Source: Diphasiastrum complanatum
Lineage: Eukaryota; Streptophyta; Lycopodiopsida; Lycopodiales; Lycopodiaceae
Direction of reading: 5' to 3'
Length of the DNA: 64,000 bases
NCBI GenBank assembly: GCA_029204225.1
Contig: CM055096.1
Span: 47,439,079-47,503,078, forward strand
Shown: one piece after another, positions 48,104 to 57,785 of the stretch
Layout of the letters: each line of letters starts with the position of its first letter
Position numbering within the stretch: the first letter of the stretch is position 1
The notes under the pieces: generated by a model
Told to the model about the DNA's origin: nothing
The model's input: only the letters and a program-made list of their open reading frames with translations
The model's database searches: none
Made by a program: the position numbers and the translations under genes

Positions 48104-48863
48104 TGTCGTAAAACTTGGGGATGACCAGCAGCGGAAGCTCAAAGCTTTAAGCGTAGGCGTGTAGGAACGGAAACGCAACAGTTAGCATCACAAATATTCA
48201 AGAAGAATGATTCATACATAATTGTGCAAATGAACAATACAATGGTGAGGCAAAAATTGCACTCTGATTAATATCAACAGTAAGTACAATGGCTTGAAGT
48301 AATAACTTCAGCTTGCTGAGCGTGATAACGCTGGCTACAGATAACACTTATTATAGAACCTTACTTAGCTTGATTCAACTAGTAATATATATATTTACAA
48401 GTGTCAAGAGACAAATATCATATAAGCCTTAAATGCCATTTACTCCATCTTTGTATATGTACAAAAAGTAGGTAACCGTCCTTGGGATATTTGGCTATTA
48501 GGTTTGATGATAAGTTGGCGACGTCGGTCTGCCAATGTAGCGAAAAACTCGAAAAAACCTGAAGGTGCACTTAGACTGAAAGTATGTAAATCCCAAAGGT
48601 ACTTCTAGAGCGAAGGCAGAAAAAATGCAAAAAAGGTGAAGGTGGGCCTGAAATGGATTCCAAGGCATTCTGGCCACTATGTCGCATTTTTTGCAAAGGT
48701 GCGAAAAATGCAAAAAAAGACGAAGATGCCTTATAAACGATCAAGGCACAAAAAAATCTCAAAGGTTAAAAATGCGAAGGTCCGAAACATGCAGTTGGCC
48801 TTCGGTTTTCAGGATGCTCATTACTTGAACGATTTGTTAAGGCTGAGCATAAAAAATCTAACA
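48104..48863 (-). repeat. 3' LTR of copia element E, A-type family
   Basis: 760 bp, starting tgtcgtaaaacttggggatg and ending aaaatctaaca; similar over its length to the LTR of element A (6726-7625) but with fewer gaaggtgcc subrepeats. On the minus strand it follows the polypurine tract TTAAGGGGGAG (complement of 48864-48874), so it is a 3' LTR and not a solo LTR; accordingly no matching 5-bp flanks are seen. Confidence 0.8.
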
Positions 48864-49031
48864 CTCCCCCTTAATGTGGGTCCTAAAAAACCTTGACCTT
48901 TAGATTTAACATATCGTTAAATATATGAGATGTTGCTCCTTTGATAGAGCCTTTGTGTTCTGCTGCCATATAGTTTGTTCTGCAGAAAACCAATGCTACT
49001 TCCTTGCTATGCACTTTCTCTCTAAGGTAAT
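48864..49031 (-). pseudogene. RNase H C-terminal end of copia element E (left half)
   Basis: Minus strand reads RKEVALVFCRTNYMAAEHKG and ends in a stop just before the polypurine tract; this fits a decayed end of copia RNase H. It is separated from the rest of E (59035-59530) by element C, which inserted at gtaat. Confidence 0.55.
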
Positions 49032-49377
49032 TGTTGTAAAGCTACCTTTACAAGCTTTACTTTCGGCGCCATCGGCGCCAGCTATGTCCCTGGCGCCAGC
49101 AGCGCCCCTGCTGCTCCCGGCGCCAACGGCGCGGCGTCGCTCCCGGCGCCACTGTGACCAGAATCCAGCCGGCGCCAAGTTCCTATGACTGAAAATCTTT
49201 GATCGGTTCTAGCAGAGTCCAGAGAGCTCAGATCGATGTGCAATCACCTCACACGATCTAGGCATGATTAAAGGAAGCCTGGGGATCAATAAAATCTAGA
49301 GAGAGAAAATGGCTTTCTAGAAAGAGAAAATCCTAGAGAGAAAAAAACGTGCTTTACCAGATTGGGTAGAGTGCTTG

Positions 49378-50297
49378 TGTTGCGCCGGCGCCTCAAAGGG
49401 CACTGGGACTTGAGCGGTTTCCCCAACACGCGCTTAAGTCTAACATTCATCCATCATGCACTTACGTAAAAGCCAACTCAGAAACGTAACAAGCTTAACC
49501 ATTCAGACTTGAGAAAACTGGGATCCCAACCAACCCGAAAGCCAACTCAGAATCCGTCCCCAAAAGGTAACCAAAGGCAAAGACAAGCCACACATGAAAC
49601 CCAAGGCATAGTGGTCGCCAAACTGACCAATTGGCATAGCGGCAAGCCCCATGTCGATGACAGGGACCCTTAGGCGCCAGCGACGCAAAAAGGTTGTAGT
49701 AAGGGTCCTTCCACTTGGACCAGTCCCAGAGGCGAAACCAAAATGGTAATCATCCCCAAGGATCAACTTTATTAGATTTGGAAGAGGTTACATTCATACA
49801 TAGACTGACCGGTCTCGGGGCCACCAACACGTGCTGGGCATTGTGCCTGGCTCGTGCTGGTAGAGGGAGCTGAGACTTGGCGACTGGATTCCTGGTGCTG
49901 GTTGAGCTGCCCAAGTTTCTGTCTGCCGGACTCCCCCTATAGTTCTGCTGTGATTCGGCGCACCCCCTCTGGTTTGAAACATAGTGCTTTCTGGTAAAGC
50001 ACGCTTTTTAGGACTTAGTTTTTATTTTGCTGATTAAGCCTGGCAAGCCTGGCAGAATCAGTCTGGCTCCCGGACATGGGTCCCGGGAGCCGTCCCGGCG
50101 GCCGAATCAACCTGCTTTCCTGACTAGGCCATGACTCGAGCTCCAGAGCTAGCTCATGACTTTGTGACTACTTGACTGGCTCACCACAGGTCGGAGGCTC
50201 AGTCCTTGACGTTCTAACTTGCTCTGGGACCTTAGGGAGTGTCACCCCTTTGAGTCTTATAGGGCACGCTGGGTGCACCCGAGTCAGCTTTACAACA
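49378..50297 (-). repeat. 3' LTR of element B
   Basis: 920 bp. On the minus strand it begins TGTTGTAAAGCTGACTCGGG after the polypurine tract cgaggggagga (complement of 50298-50308) and ends GCGCCGGCGCAACA. Confidence 0.92.
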
Positions 50298-50689
50298 TCC
50301 TCCCCTCGTTTGAGAAAGCTGATGTCCTCATCAGGGCCAAACTAGAACCTAAGACTCATGGCACGGGCTTAATTCACCGGCCAGACTTTAGTCACATATA
50401 CAAGGGCACGGGCTTGATTCACCGGCCAAAGGAAATCAACTGTAAAGCAAAGTAATGATATTGTGTTTTACACCCAGCACAGGAAAAGTGTAGATCTAGT
50501 TCACTTACGTAAAACCTGTGTGAAGCTGCTGCACTCAGACATCAAACTGAAGCTCACTCCTCAATGAGAAATGCGGCTTACTTTATTAGCATGAAAGAAA
50601 AAGGTACTCACGGCTCCCTTAAGCCTCAGATATGTCGTTGTCGTCGCACATCTGGATGAGTCCCCTAGGACTCCAGATATTTCGTTTGG
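50298..50689 (-). other. 3' untranslated tail of element B
   Basis: Polypurine tract at the left. Contains a doubled acgggcttgattcaccggcc phrase (50363 and 50406). No coding similarity; this is where RT-RNase H-integrase would be expected in a complete element. Confidence 0.6.
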
Positions 50690-50990
50690 TCGTCCAGGTT
50701 GAGCTCCTTGAGCTCTGCATCGGCACTTAGATTCACCTTTGACGTAGAAACTGCAGGCAATGTTGGCTCCATTTGACCTCGCGTCAGCTGGTTTGTCACT
50801 GTTGGATGTCTTTCGTTAAAAAAAGTGAGCTTTCGCTTGGTCACACAAGGTGAGCTCCTTGAGCTCTGCATCGGCACTTGAATTCACCTTTGATGTAGAG
50901 ACTATAGGCAATGTTGGCTCCATTTGTTCCCGTGTCAGCTGGTCTGTCACTGTTGGTTGTCCTTCGTTAAATAGGTGAATGAGATTGGGA
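50690..50990 (-). repeat. Tandem duplication of about 150 bp at the end of the gag-protease ORF
   Basis: A segment containing gagctccttgagctctgcat occurs at about 50700 and 50851; both copies continue with ggcaatgttggctccatttg. On the minus strand the second copy follows the stop, so the peptide VTDQLTREQMEPTLP is repeated as VTNQLTRGQMEPTLP outside the ORF. Confidence 0.88.
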
Positions 50991-52879
50991 GGAATGGTTG
51001 GCTCAGGTTCATTTGTGTCGTTCTTTTCTAGTTGGTCCCCTGGCACAGCTCTGACGACACAAGGTCTCCTGCCATTATATAATAACACAAGGTTAACCCC
51101 TTTTGCCAAGAAGGCCACCACATGTTCGTTAAACCAGCTTAATCCCAAAATAGCGTCGAAGGCATCCATCTTCAAGATTGTGAATGTTAGTCGATTCTTC
51201 CAGGCTCCCAGAGAGATTGGTAAGTTGGTTGCCAATCTACAAGTGGTCATTGTACCTTTCGCGGTCTCCACACAAATAGGAGTCACATTTTCTTCACATT
51301 GGATGTCCAATTCTCCTGTCAGTTTCTCTGACAAGTAGTTATGTGACGCCCCCAGGTCTACCATGAAGTAAATGATCCTGCCTTGAATACAGCCTTTCAG
51401 GTACAATAACTTGGATCCTCTCGCAGGAGTCGCCATAAGATGTTCACGATAAGCCACAAGTGCCCCTATCTGTTGCAAGGCATTCAGGTCAGACTCCGTC
51501 AAATCCGTTTCTGGGTCCTCTTCATCATCTTGTTCACCATCTTCTTGATCAAATGCCTCTCTCTCCATCCTATCAAATCCTTCAATGGCAGCCATGATTT
51601 GCTTATTCAATGGTTTGGGGCATGACCTCCAAGAGTGACCTTGCTGATGACAGTTGAAGCAACGCATGGAACTGCCCACTGTTGGTGAGCTGTTGCTGTG
51701 ACTAGCTGAAGGTCCAACATTGTTTCTTCTCTGGAACATGTTCCCTCCATTGTTGCCTTGGTTGCCAAACCCTGTTTTTGTTGGGAATTTATTCACGCTA
51801 CTCGAGGCTTGGTTGCCATTTGGAGCTGAGTCCCCCCTTGAAAAGAAGCTCGGACTCGGTCTGGATCCACTAAATACTCTTGTTGAGGTTGCGGGAGCAG
51901 CTGGTGCCAATGTGCTCTCATAATCACAAACCATTTCAGCCGCTCGAATAGTTGAATTGAAATCATGGGGCATGTAGCTGTCTATCGCACGCCGGGTCCA
52001 GGATTGCATTCCAGACAATAGGTAATGAGTTTTGTCCGCCTCGGACATATCTTCAATAACCCATACACTCTGTCTGAATCTATTGAGGTACTCTCGCAAT
52101 GACCCTTTCTGTTTGAGCCCCGATAATTCTGTCCTCAATCTCATGTGTGAATCCTTCGGTATGAACTCCTCTCGTAACGCGGCTTTGAATGCGTCCCATG
52201 TTTGAAAATGCATTCCTGCCATCCGGTACCAATTTGTAGTGTAGCCCTCAAAATATGCTAATGCCAAGTCAGTTCTTTCTTCCTCAGGAGTGTTCATCAG
52301 ACGGAAGTAATGGTCCATGTGAAACAACCAATCTTCCACAACTCGAATGTCACGCTCTCCTTTGAAAGTAGGTGGTGCTTTCACTTTGGCAGTCTTTCTT
52401 TGGCCCTCCGTGGTTCGCGCTCGTGGTTCTCTTGGTAACTGTGGAGGAGGCGCCACTGCATTCTCCCTAGTTGCTTCCAACTCTTCAAACCTGGCTTCGA
52501 GTTGTGTTAGCCCGTCTCTCATTTCTCTAGCAAGGTTAATTTGAGTAAGATTCATGGCTCGCAAGGATGTTTGCCATTCTTTCCTTTCGGTTTCTCTATC
52601 CTTCTTCACCTCGCTAAGCATAGCCGTCATTGCGCTTGATAAGTATTGCCGCATCTTCACTTCAAAGAGGTCCTGTTGCGCCTCTGGCAAGGGTTCATCT
52701 CTTGGTGTAGGTTCAGAAGGGCCACCCATCTCTTCATGGAGGGGAGCCACTGTGGAGTGCATACGCTCTTTCTTTCTCGACTTGGACCTGGTGCCATCTC
52801 GATGCATGCGAGAGCTGTATTCTCGAGTCAGCTCTTCTCCGTCCGTCAGTGCTCGTAACTCTTCAAGATGGTCCTCCAT
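50816..52879 (-). CDS. Gag-protease polyprotein of element B, 687 codons, intact frame
   Basis: Start MEDHLEELRAL at 52879. Residues of about 85-135 look helical. The Retrotrans_gag capsid core is at about 165-310 (KAPPTFKGERDIRVVEDWL, AYFEGYTTNWYRM, FKAALREEFIPKD). A CCHC zinc knuckle CFNCHQQGHSWRSC (CX2CX4HX4C) follows at about 400. The retropepsin-like domain at about 495-610 has GRIIYFMVDLGASHNYLS and ILGLSWFNEH. Family role: capsid formation, RNA binding and polyprotein cleavage. The protease active triad is D-L-G where D-S/T-G is required, so cleavage activity is doubtful. No RT follows: the frame ends about 75 codons after the protease at a TAA. The open frame and near-identical LTRs show it is young. 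Confidence 0.88.
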   Translation of the reverse strand: MEDHLEELRALTDGEELTREYSSRMHRDGTRSKSRKKERMHSTVAPLHEEMGGPSEPTPRDEPLPEAQQDLFEVKMRQYLSSAMTAMLSEVKKDRETERKEWQTSLRAMNLTQINLAREMRDGLTQLEARFEELEATRENAVAPPPQLPREPRARTTEGQRKTAKVKAPPTFKGERDIRVVEDWLFHMDHYFRLMNTPEEERTDLALAYFEGYTTNWYRMAGMHFQTWDAFKAALREEFIPKDSHMRLRTELSGLKQKGSLREYLNRFRQSVWVIEDMSEADKTHYLLSGMQSWTRRAIDSYMPHDFNSTIRAAEMVCDYESTLAPAAPATSTRVFSGSRPSPSFFSRGDSAPNGNQASSSVNKFPTKTGFGNQGNNGGNMFQRRNNVGPSASHSNSSPTVGSSMRCFNCHQQGHSWRSCPKPLNKQIMAAIEGFDRMEREAFDQEDGEQDDEEDPETDLTESDLNALQQIGALVAYREHLMATPARGSKLLYLKGCIQGRIIYFMVDLGASHNYLSEKLTGELDIQCEENVTPICVETAKGTMTTCRLATNLPISLGAWKNRLTFTILKMDAFDAILGLSWFNEHVVAFLAKGVNLVLLYNGRRPCVVRAVPGDQLEKNDTNEPEPTIPPNLIHLFNEGQPTVTDQLTREQMEPTLPIVSTSKVNSSADAELKELTLCDQAKAHFF

Positions 52880-53697
52880 TATAGTCAGAGGTGTACTTCC
52901 AACAGATTATCGCCTCAATCCTTTTTATATTTGAAGCTCTCCCTTCTGTCAGCCGGGCCCCACAGCTCTCTTTTCTTCTTTATTAAATCAGCTTCAATGA
53001 AAATATCCCTTCTTCAAACTTAGCACGTCCACATCACCTGAGAGCCAAGTAGGAACTAGGTCATTTGTGTCCAAGCAAGCATACGACAAACGGAACATAC
53101 CAACCAAAGCAAACACAGAGGATCCCTCTCAAGCCACAGACCCCCCCTGAGACCGGACGTAGGACCTTTGCCTAGCCGCGCCCACACAAATCTATCACAG
53201 AATTAGCACACGGGGAAACATCCATCCAACCATCCGTGCTTTCACCATTAAGCAGCACATTGCCTCAGTCACGCCCCACCACTTTTTGGTCGATAGCCCT
53301 TATAGCTAAACGATCGGCAGCTATCCCGCACCGGCAGCTAACCACCCGTGCTTTACACCCAAATTCGAGCAGCATCTCTGTATCAATGGTTAACCCGTAC
53401 AGTTCGAATATGTCGCCCCGCACCCCACAAGGTACAGACCGTGCTTTCACCTACCTAGGCAGCACTTTGTCTCATCCATCCTACGTGCAGACAGCGCCAG
53501 GCCCGAACCGCGAGAACTGACCGTGCTTACACCTCGAGGGCAGCACTTTGACTCATCAAGTCCCCCGTTCTGCCGACCACCCCGACCGTGGACGCACCCG
53601 TGCTTACACTGTGGACAGCACCTTGCGCAACGGTTGTCCTGAAAAATCCCAAAACGTGGCCATCCCTGTGAGACTTGCGTAGCTGACCGGCTAGTCA
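52880..53697 (-). other. Untranslated leader of element B, homologous to the leader of D and C
   Basis: 53150-53700 is close to 41560-42100 of D: agcagcacattgcctca, gatagcccttatagctaaa, cagacagcgccaggcccgaa and others occur in the same order. No coding frame. A shared leader suggests a shared RNA-packaging region. Confidence 0.75.
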
Positions 53698-53709
53698 GCT
53701 CTGATACCA
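53698..53709 (-). promoter_or_regulatory. Primer binding site of element B
   Basis: Minus strand TGGTATCAGAGC, two bases inside the 5' LTR end, the same arrangement as in element D. Confidence 0.88.
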
Positions 53710-53711
53710 CA

Positions 53712-54617
53712 TGTTGCACCGGCGCCTCAAAGGGCGCTGGGACTTGAGCGGTTTCCCCAACACGCGCTTAAGTCTAACATTCATCCGTAAAAGCCAACTC
53801 AGAAACGTAACAAGCTTAACCATTCAGACTTAAGAAACTGGGATCCCAACCAACCCGAAAGCCAACTCAGAATCCGTCCCCAAAAGGTAACCAACGGCAA
53901 AGACAAGCCACACATGAAACCCAAGGCATAGTGGTCGCCAAACTGACCAATTGGCATAGCGACAAGCCCCATGTCGATGACAGGGACCCTTAGGCGCCAG
54001 CGACGCAAAAAGGTTGTAGTAAGGGTCCTTCCACTTGGACCAGTCCCGGAGGCGAAACTGAAATGGTAATCATCCCCAAGGATCAACTTTATTAGATTTG
54101 GAAGAGGTTACATTCATACATAGACTGACCGGTCTCGGGGCCACCAACACGTGCTGGGCATTGTGCCTGGCTCGTGCTGGTAGAGGGAGCTGAGACCTGG
54201 CGACTGGATTCCTGGTGCTGGTTGAGCTGCCCAAGTTTCTGTCTGCCGGACTCCCCCTATAGTTCTGCTGTGATTCGGCGCACCCCCTCTGGTTTGAAAC
54301 ATAGTGCTTTCTGGTAAAGCACACTTTTTAGGACTTAGTTTTTATTTTGCTGATTAAGCCTGGCAAGCCTGGCAGAATCAGTCTGGCTCCCGGACATGGG
54401 TCCCGGGAGCCGTTCCGGCGGCCGAATCAACCTGCTTTCCTGACTAGGCCATGACTCGAGCTTCAGAGCTAGCTCATGACTTTGTGACTACTTGACTGGC
54501 TCACCACAGGTCGGAGGCTCAGTCCTTGACGTTCTAACTTGCTCTGGGACCTTAGGGAGTGTCACCCCTTTGAGTCTTACAGGGCACGCTGGGTGCACCC
54601 GAGTCAGCTTTACAACA
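53712..54617 (-). repeat. 5' LTR of element B
   Basis: 906 bp. Differs from the 3' LTR by a 13-bp deletion near 53787 and scattered substitutions. The solo LTR at 43186 keeps those 13 bases, so they were lost from this LTR. Confidence 0.92.
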
Positions 54618-55224
54618 GCTTGGTATGAGGGGGGGTGCCGAATCACACCAATACTATAGGGGAGTGCGGGTTGCGACTTAGGGTGAGCTCCAACCAAGTC
54701 TCAGCCTCCCTTGCTGGAATGTTCTCATGGCTCTCGCCTTGGCATGCTAGCGCCCCGGAGACTAGGGTCGGTCACACACTTGAAATGTAACCTTCTCAGA
54801 TTTATCAATAAAGTGGGATTTTTCTCAAACTGACTCTGATTACCTTCTGGGTTTCAGTGTTCGGTAAAAGCGCCAGTTGTAAGACCGCTTTCAAAATTTT
54901 TAACTTGGCACATAGCTGAGGGTCGTATCCCGGGACGCTAGCGGTATGCCATCGGGACCATTCGGTCCGTGGCGCCAGCGGTATGCTGTCGGGACCATTT
55001 GGTCTAGGAACTGGTTGTTTCCATATCTGTCGCGGCTTGTGGTTCTGAGTGTTCCTTGCATGAACGTGAATGGGTTAAGCTCTCGGGGAACGGGCTCTAA
55101 CCTGTCGGCTGAGTTGGATGGCTTGCTTGGGTGGAAGTTACCTGTTTAGGGCTGTCCAGTCTGGCATGGCACCAGGTTGGCTTCCAGCGCTGGTTTGCAG
55201 GACGGGGGCTTGATGAGTCAAAGT

Positions 55225-55935
55225 GCTGCCCTTGAGGTGTAAGCACGGTCAGTTTCCGCGGTTCGGGCCTGGCGACGTCTGCACGTAGGACAGATGAGGC
55301 AATGTGCTGCCATTAGGATGGTGTAAGCATGGTCTGTGCCTTGTGGGGTGCGGGGTGACATATTCGCGATGGCCACCGTTCGTTTAGCTATAAGGGCTAT
55401 TGACCAAATTTGGTGGGGGCGTTACTGAGGCAATGTGCTGCCTAACGGTGAAAGCACGGGTGCGTCCACGATTTGGGTGGTATGCTGCCGATCGTTTAGC
55501 TATAAGGGCTATCGACTAAATTTGGTGGGGGCGTTACTGAGGCAATGTGCTGCCTAACGGTGAAAGCACAGGTGCGTCCACGGGGGTGGTATATTCAAGG
55601 ATAGCTGCCATTCGTTTAGCTATAAGGGCTATCAACCAAATTTGGTGGGGGCGTTACTGAGGCAATGTGCTGCCTAACGGTGAAAGCACGGGTGCGTCCA
55701 CGATTGGGGGGTACGCTGCCGATCGTTTAGCTATAAGGGTTATCGACTAGATTTGGGGGGGGCGTTACTGAGGCAATGTGCTGCCTGATGGTGAAAGCAC
55801 GGGTGCATCCACGAGGGTGGTATATTCAAGGATAGCTGCCGATCGTTTAGCTATAAGAACTATCGACCAAAAAGTGGTGGGGCGTGACTGAGGCAATGTG
55901 CTGCTTAATGGTGAAAGCACGGATGGTTGAAGGGG
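55225..55935 (+). repeat. Tandem array in the leader of element C, alternating 112- and 120-bp units
   Basis: The phrase gttactgaggcaatgtgctg recurs at 55421, 55533, 55653, 55764 and (as gtgactg) 55884, giving spacings of 112, 120, 111 and 120 bp. Two more diverged units precede it (gaggcaatgtgctgcc at 55290, and near 55230). Each unit also has tttagctataagggctat. D (41640-41760) and B (53236-53360) have about one matching unit each, inverted. Confidence 0.9.
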
Positions 55936-57785
55936 TGTCCTATGTGGGCTGATTCTGTGATCGATTTGTATGGGCGCGGCCAGGCAAAGGTCCATTGGCA
56001 GGACCATCTCAAAGGGGGACCTTGTCTTTGTTACTTGTTAGTAAACTTGCCTGAGTGTCTTACTTGTATGTATTCGTGGTGAGTCTTAGTACTCGTGCTT
56101 TGCCTGGTTTGCATGATTGCTTGTGATACAAGGAGCTGATGGCTCGAGAAGGAACCTTTTCTTTTGAAGGCTGATACCATCAAACAAAGAGGACTACAGA
56201 ATCTGTGGGGCAGATTTGCAGTTCAGGTACTCACACGTGAACGACAACGAAACGACTCAATGTTTGAAAGGATGGATGGCTAGCCTGTTTCTTGGGTTAG
56301 TTTCATTTGCGACAACGCCCACCAGACGCAAGCAGGAAGTCAAAAGTTGGAAAGGGCAATTTCAGGGGAGATCTTCTATGGAGCAGTTGGTCTTCATTTT
56401 GGGACGGCCACCTTCGAAACTGAAACTCACTGAGCATGGGTGATATCTAGTATCAGTTGGGTTTTTCCTCAAAAGGGCAAAAGACTAGGATCCTCTTCAG
56501 AGATTGGCAACAAGTTGGATCGAGCCATAATCCTAGCAGATGGGAAGCAAAGTGTTGGAAAGGCTTTTTATCCGAAGAACTCTACTCTAAGTCCGATCAG
56601 CTGATTTTATAAGTGGAGGGGAACTATCACACACACCTCTCTCTTGGGGCAAATTTTGAATGAAAGTTGATCAAAATGGGGGCAAATTCAAGGTGACCTA
56701 GCCATACTCACACGAGGAGACTGGCGAACTTTGGCCCTAATAAGTTGACAAGTTTTTGTTGTGGAAAGGAAAGTTTGTTATAGGCTTTCTCTGGACCAGC
56801 AAAGATGAGAAAACATATGAGTACGCTGGCTTGTGTTACGTGTAAGGCAGCTGATCAATGAAGGAATTGTGAAAGTTGAGCCTTGCATGAGAGACTTGGT
56901 ATTTCGAACGGACACTAAGGGACAGTTTGCGTTGAGATCGGACTAGTGCAAACTCTGGGTGCATGTGTCTGATTCAAAGAGAGCTACTTGAAACCAAGCT
57001 CGATGTACACTTCTTGTTTTGAGTGTGAGGCAACTGACCAGTGATGGAATTGTGAAAGTCAAGTTTTGCGCGACGGACATGGTGCTTCAAACAAACGCGA
57101 AGAGATAGTTCGGATGCGGATCAAACTGGTGCGACCCTCTGGCTTTCCACGAGGTCAATGGTTACATTTGGGCTGATTCAAAGAGCTACTTCAAGCTAAG
57201 TGAGAGGTGCATTGCGGAGTACTCAATCTTTGCCTACCTTAAAGAGCCAAGATGGAAAAGTATCAAGATCAGGCTGGGACAAGGAGAGAAATCAAGGTGC
57301 AGAAGCAACAAGGCACAGAGTGGACCATAAAGTGGGCAATCAAACGATAAATCCTTCGGCTCAGGGAGCCTTGATACCTGTGCGGAATTGAACAAATCTG
57401 GAGCTCAGGGAGCTCAACACAAAGTGCATCAAGGACAAATCAGGAGCTCAAAGGAGTTCCAAAGTCGAAAGTCAGAAGCGACAGGGGCGTACATTTCAAA
57501 GAAAGGCCTCTGTCACAAGTTAATAAGGTTCTCGGGTTTTACGAAAGCGATATCAAATCTACGCTTTTCCCATACAAAGATATATTTTTTCAAGTTATGT
57601 AATTTTTCAGTACAAAGAGCTGAGCCTCCGACTTGTGGTGTGCCAGCTTTAATGTTAATAAAAAGTGGCCAGTAAATTGAGTACTGTGCCAACTAGCCTA
57701 AATGTATAGTCATTTTAATTGGGAGACACCTTTACTTTAATCTGACATCTGATGAGGACATCAGATTTTATAAAGGTGGGGTGGA

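Larger units (their letters stand above)
49378..54617 (-). mobile_element. Ty3/gypsy-type element B coding only Gag and protease
   Basis: Perfect target duplication gcttg at 49373-49377 and 54618-54622, inside the 5' LTR of C; the empty site is visible in the 3' LTR of C at 58127-58131. 3' LTR 49378-50297, 5' LTR 53712-54617, both about 0.91 kb and nearly identical, so the insertion is recent. The interior holds a PBS, an 0.8-kb leader, one gag-protease ORF and a short tail. There is no RT, RNase H or integrase, so it must depend on another element. Confidence 0.92.
49032..55191 (+). repeat. 5' LTR of element C, interrupted by B and truncated at its 3' end
   Basis: 49032-49377 matches 57786-58131 and 54623-55191 matches 58132-58701 of the 3' LTR. 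Beyond cttccagcgct the sequence jumps to leader DNA (gtgctgcccttgaggtgtaa). Confidence 0.88.

Noticed and set aside
48104-48863. Solo LTR interpretation
   Set aside because: It is followed by a polypurine tract and RNase H end, and flanks atttt and ctccc do not match, so it is the 3' LTR of element E.
53236-53520. Frame of 94 aa also present in D (41636-41920)
   Set aside because: Shared because the leader is shared; it overlaps the PBS-proximal leader and shows no codon-level constraint that I can see.
55225-55935. CRISPR-like array
   Set aside because: Units of 112/120 bp are contiguous with no short repeat plus unique spacer pattern; it is plant retrotransposon leader DNA.
57200-57675. 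Two short frames in C that recur almost identically in D (39642-40114)
   Set aside because: The whole interior is nearly identical between C and D, so the conservation is of DNA and not evidence of coding. The second frame lacks an ATG at its start. No domain.
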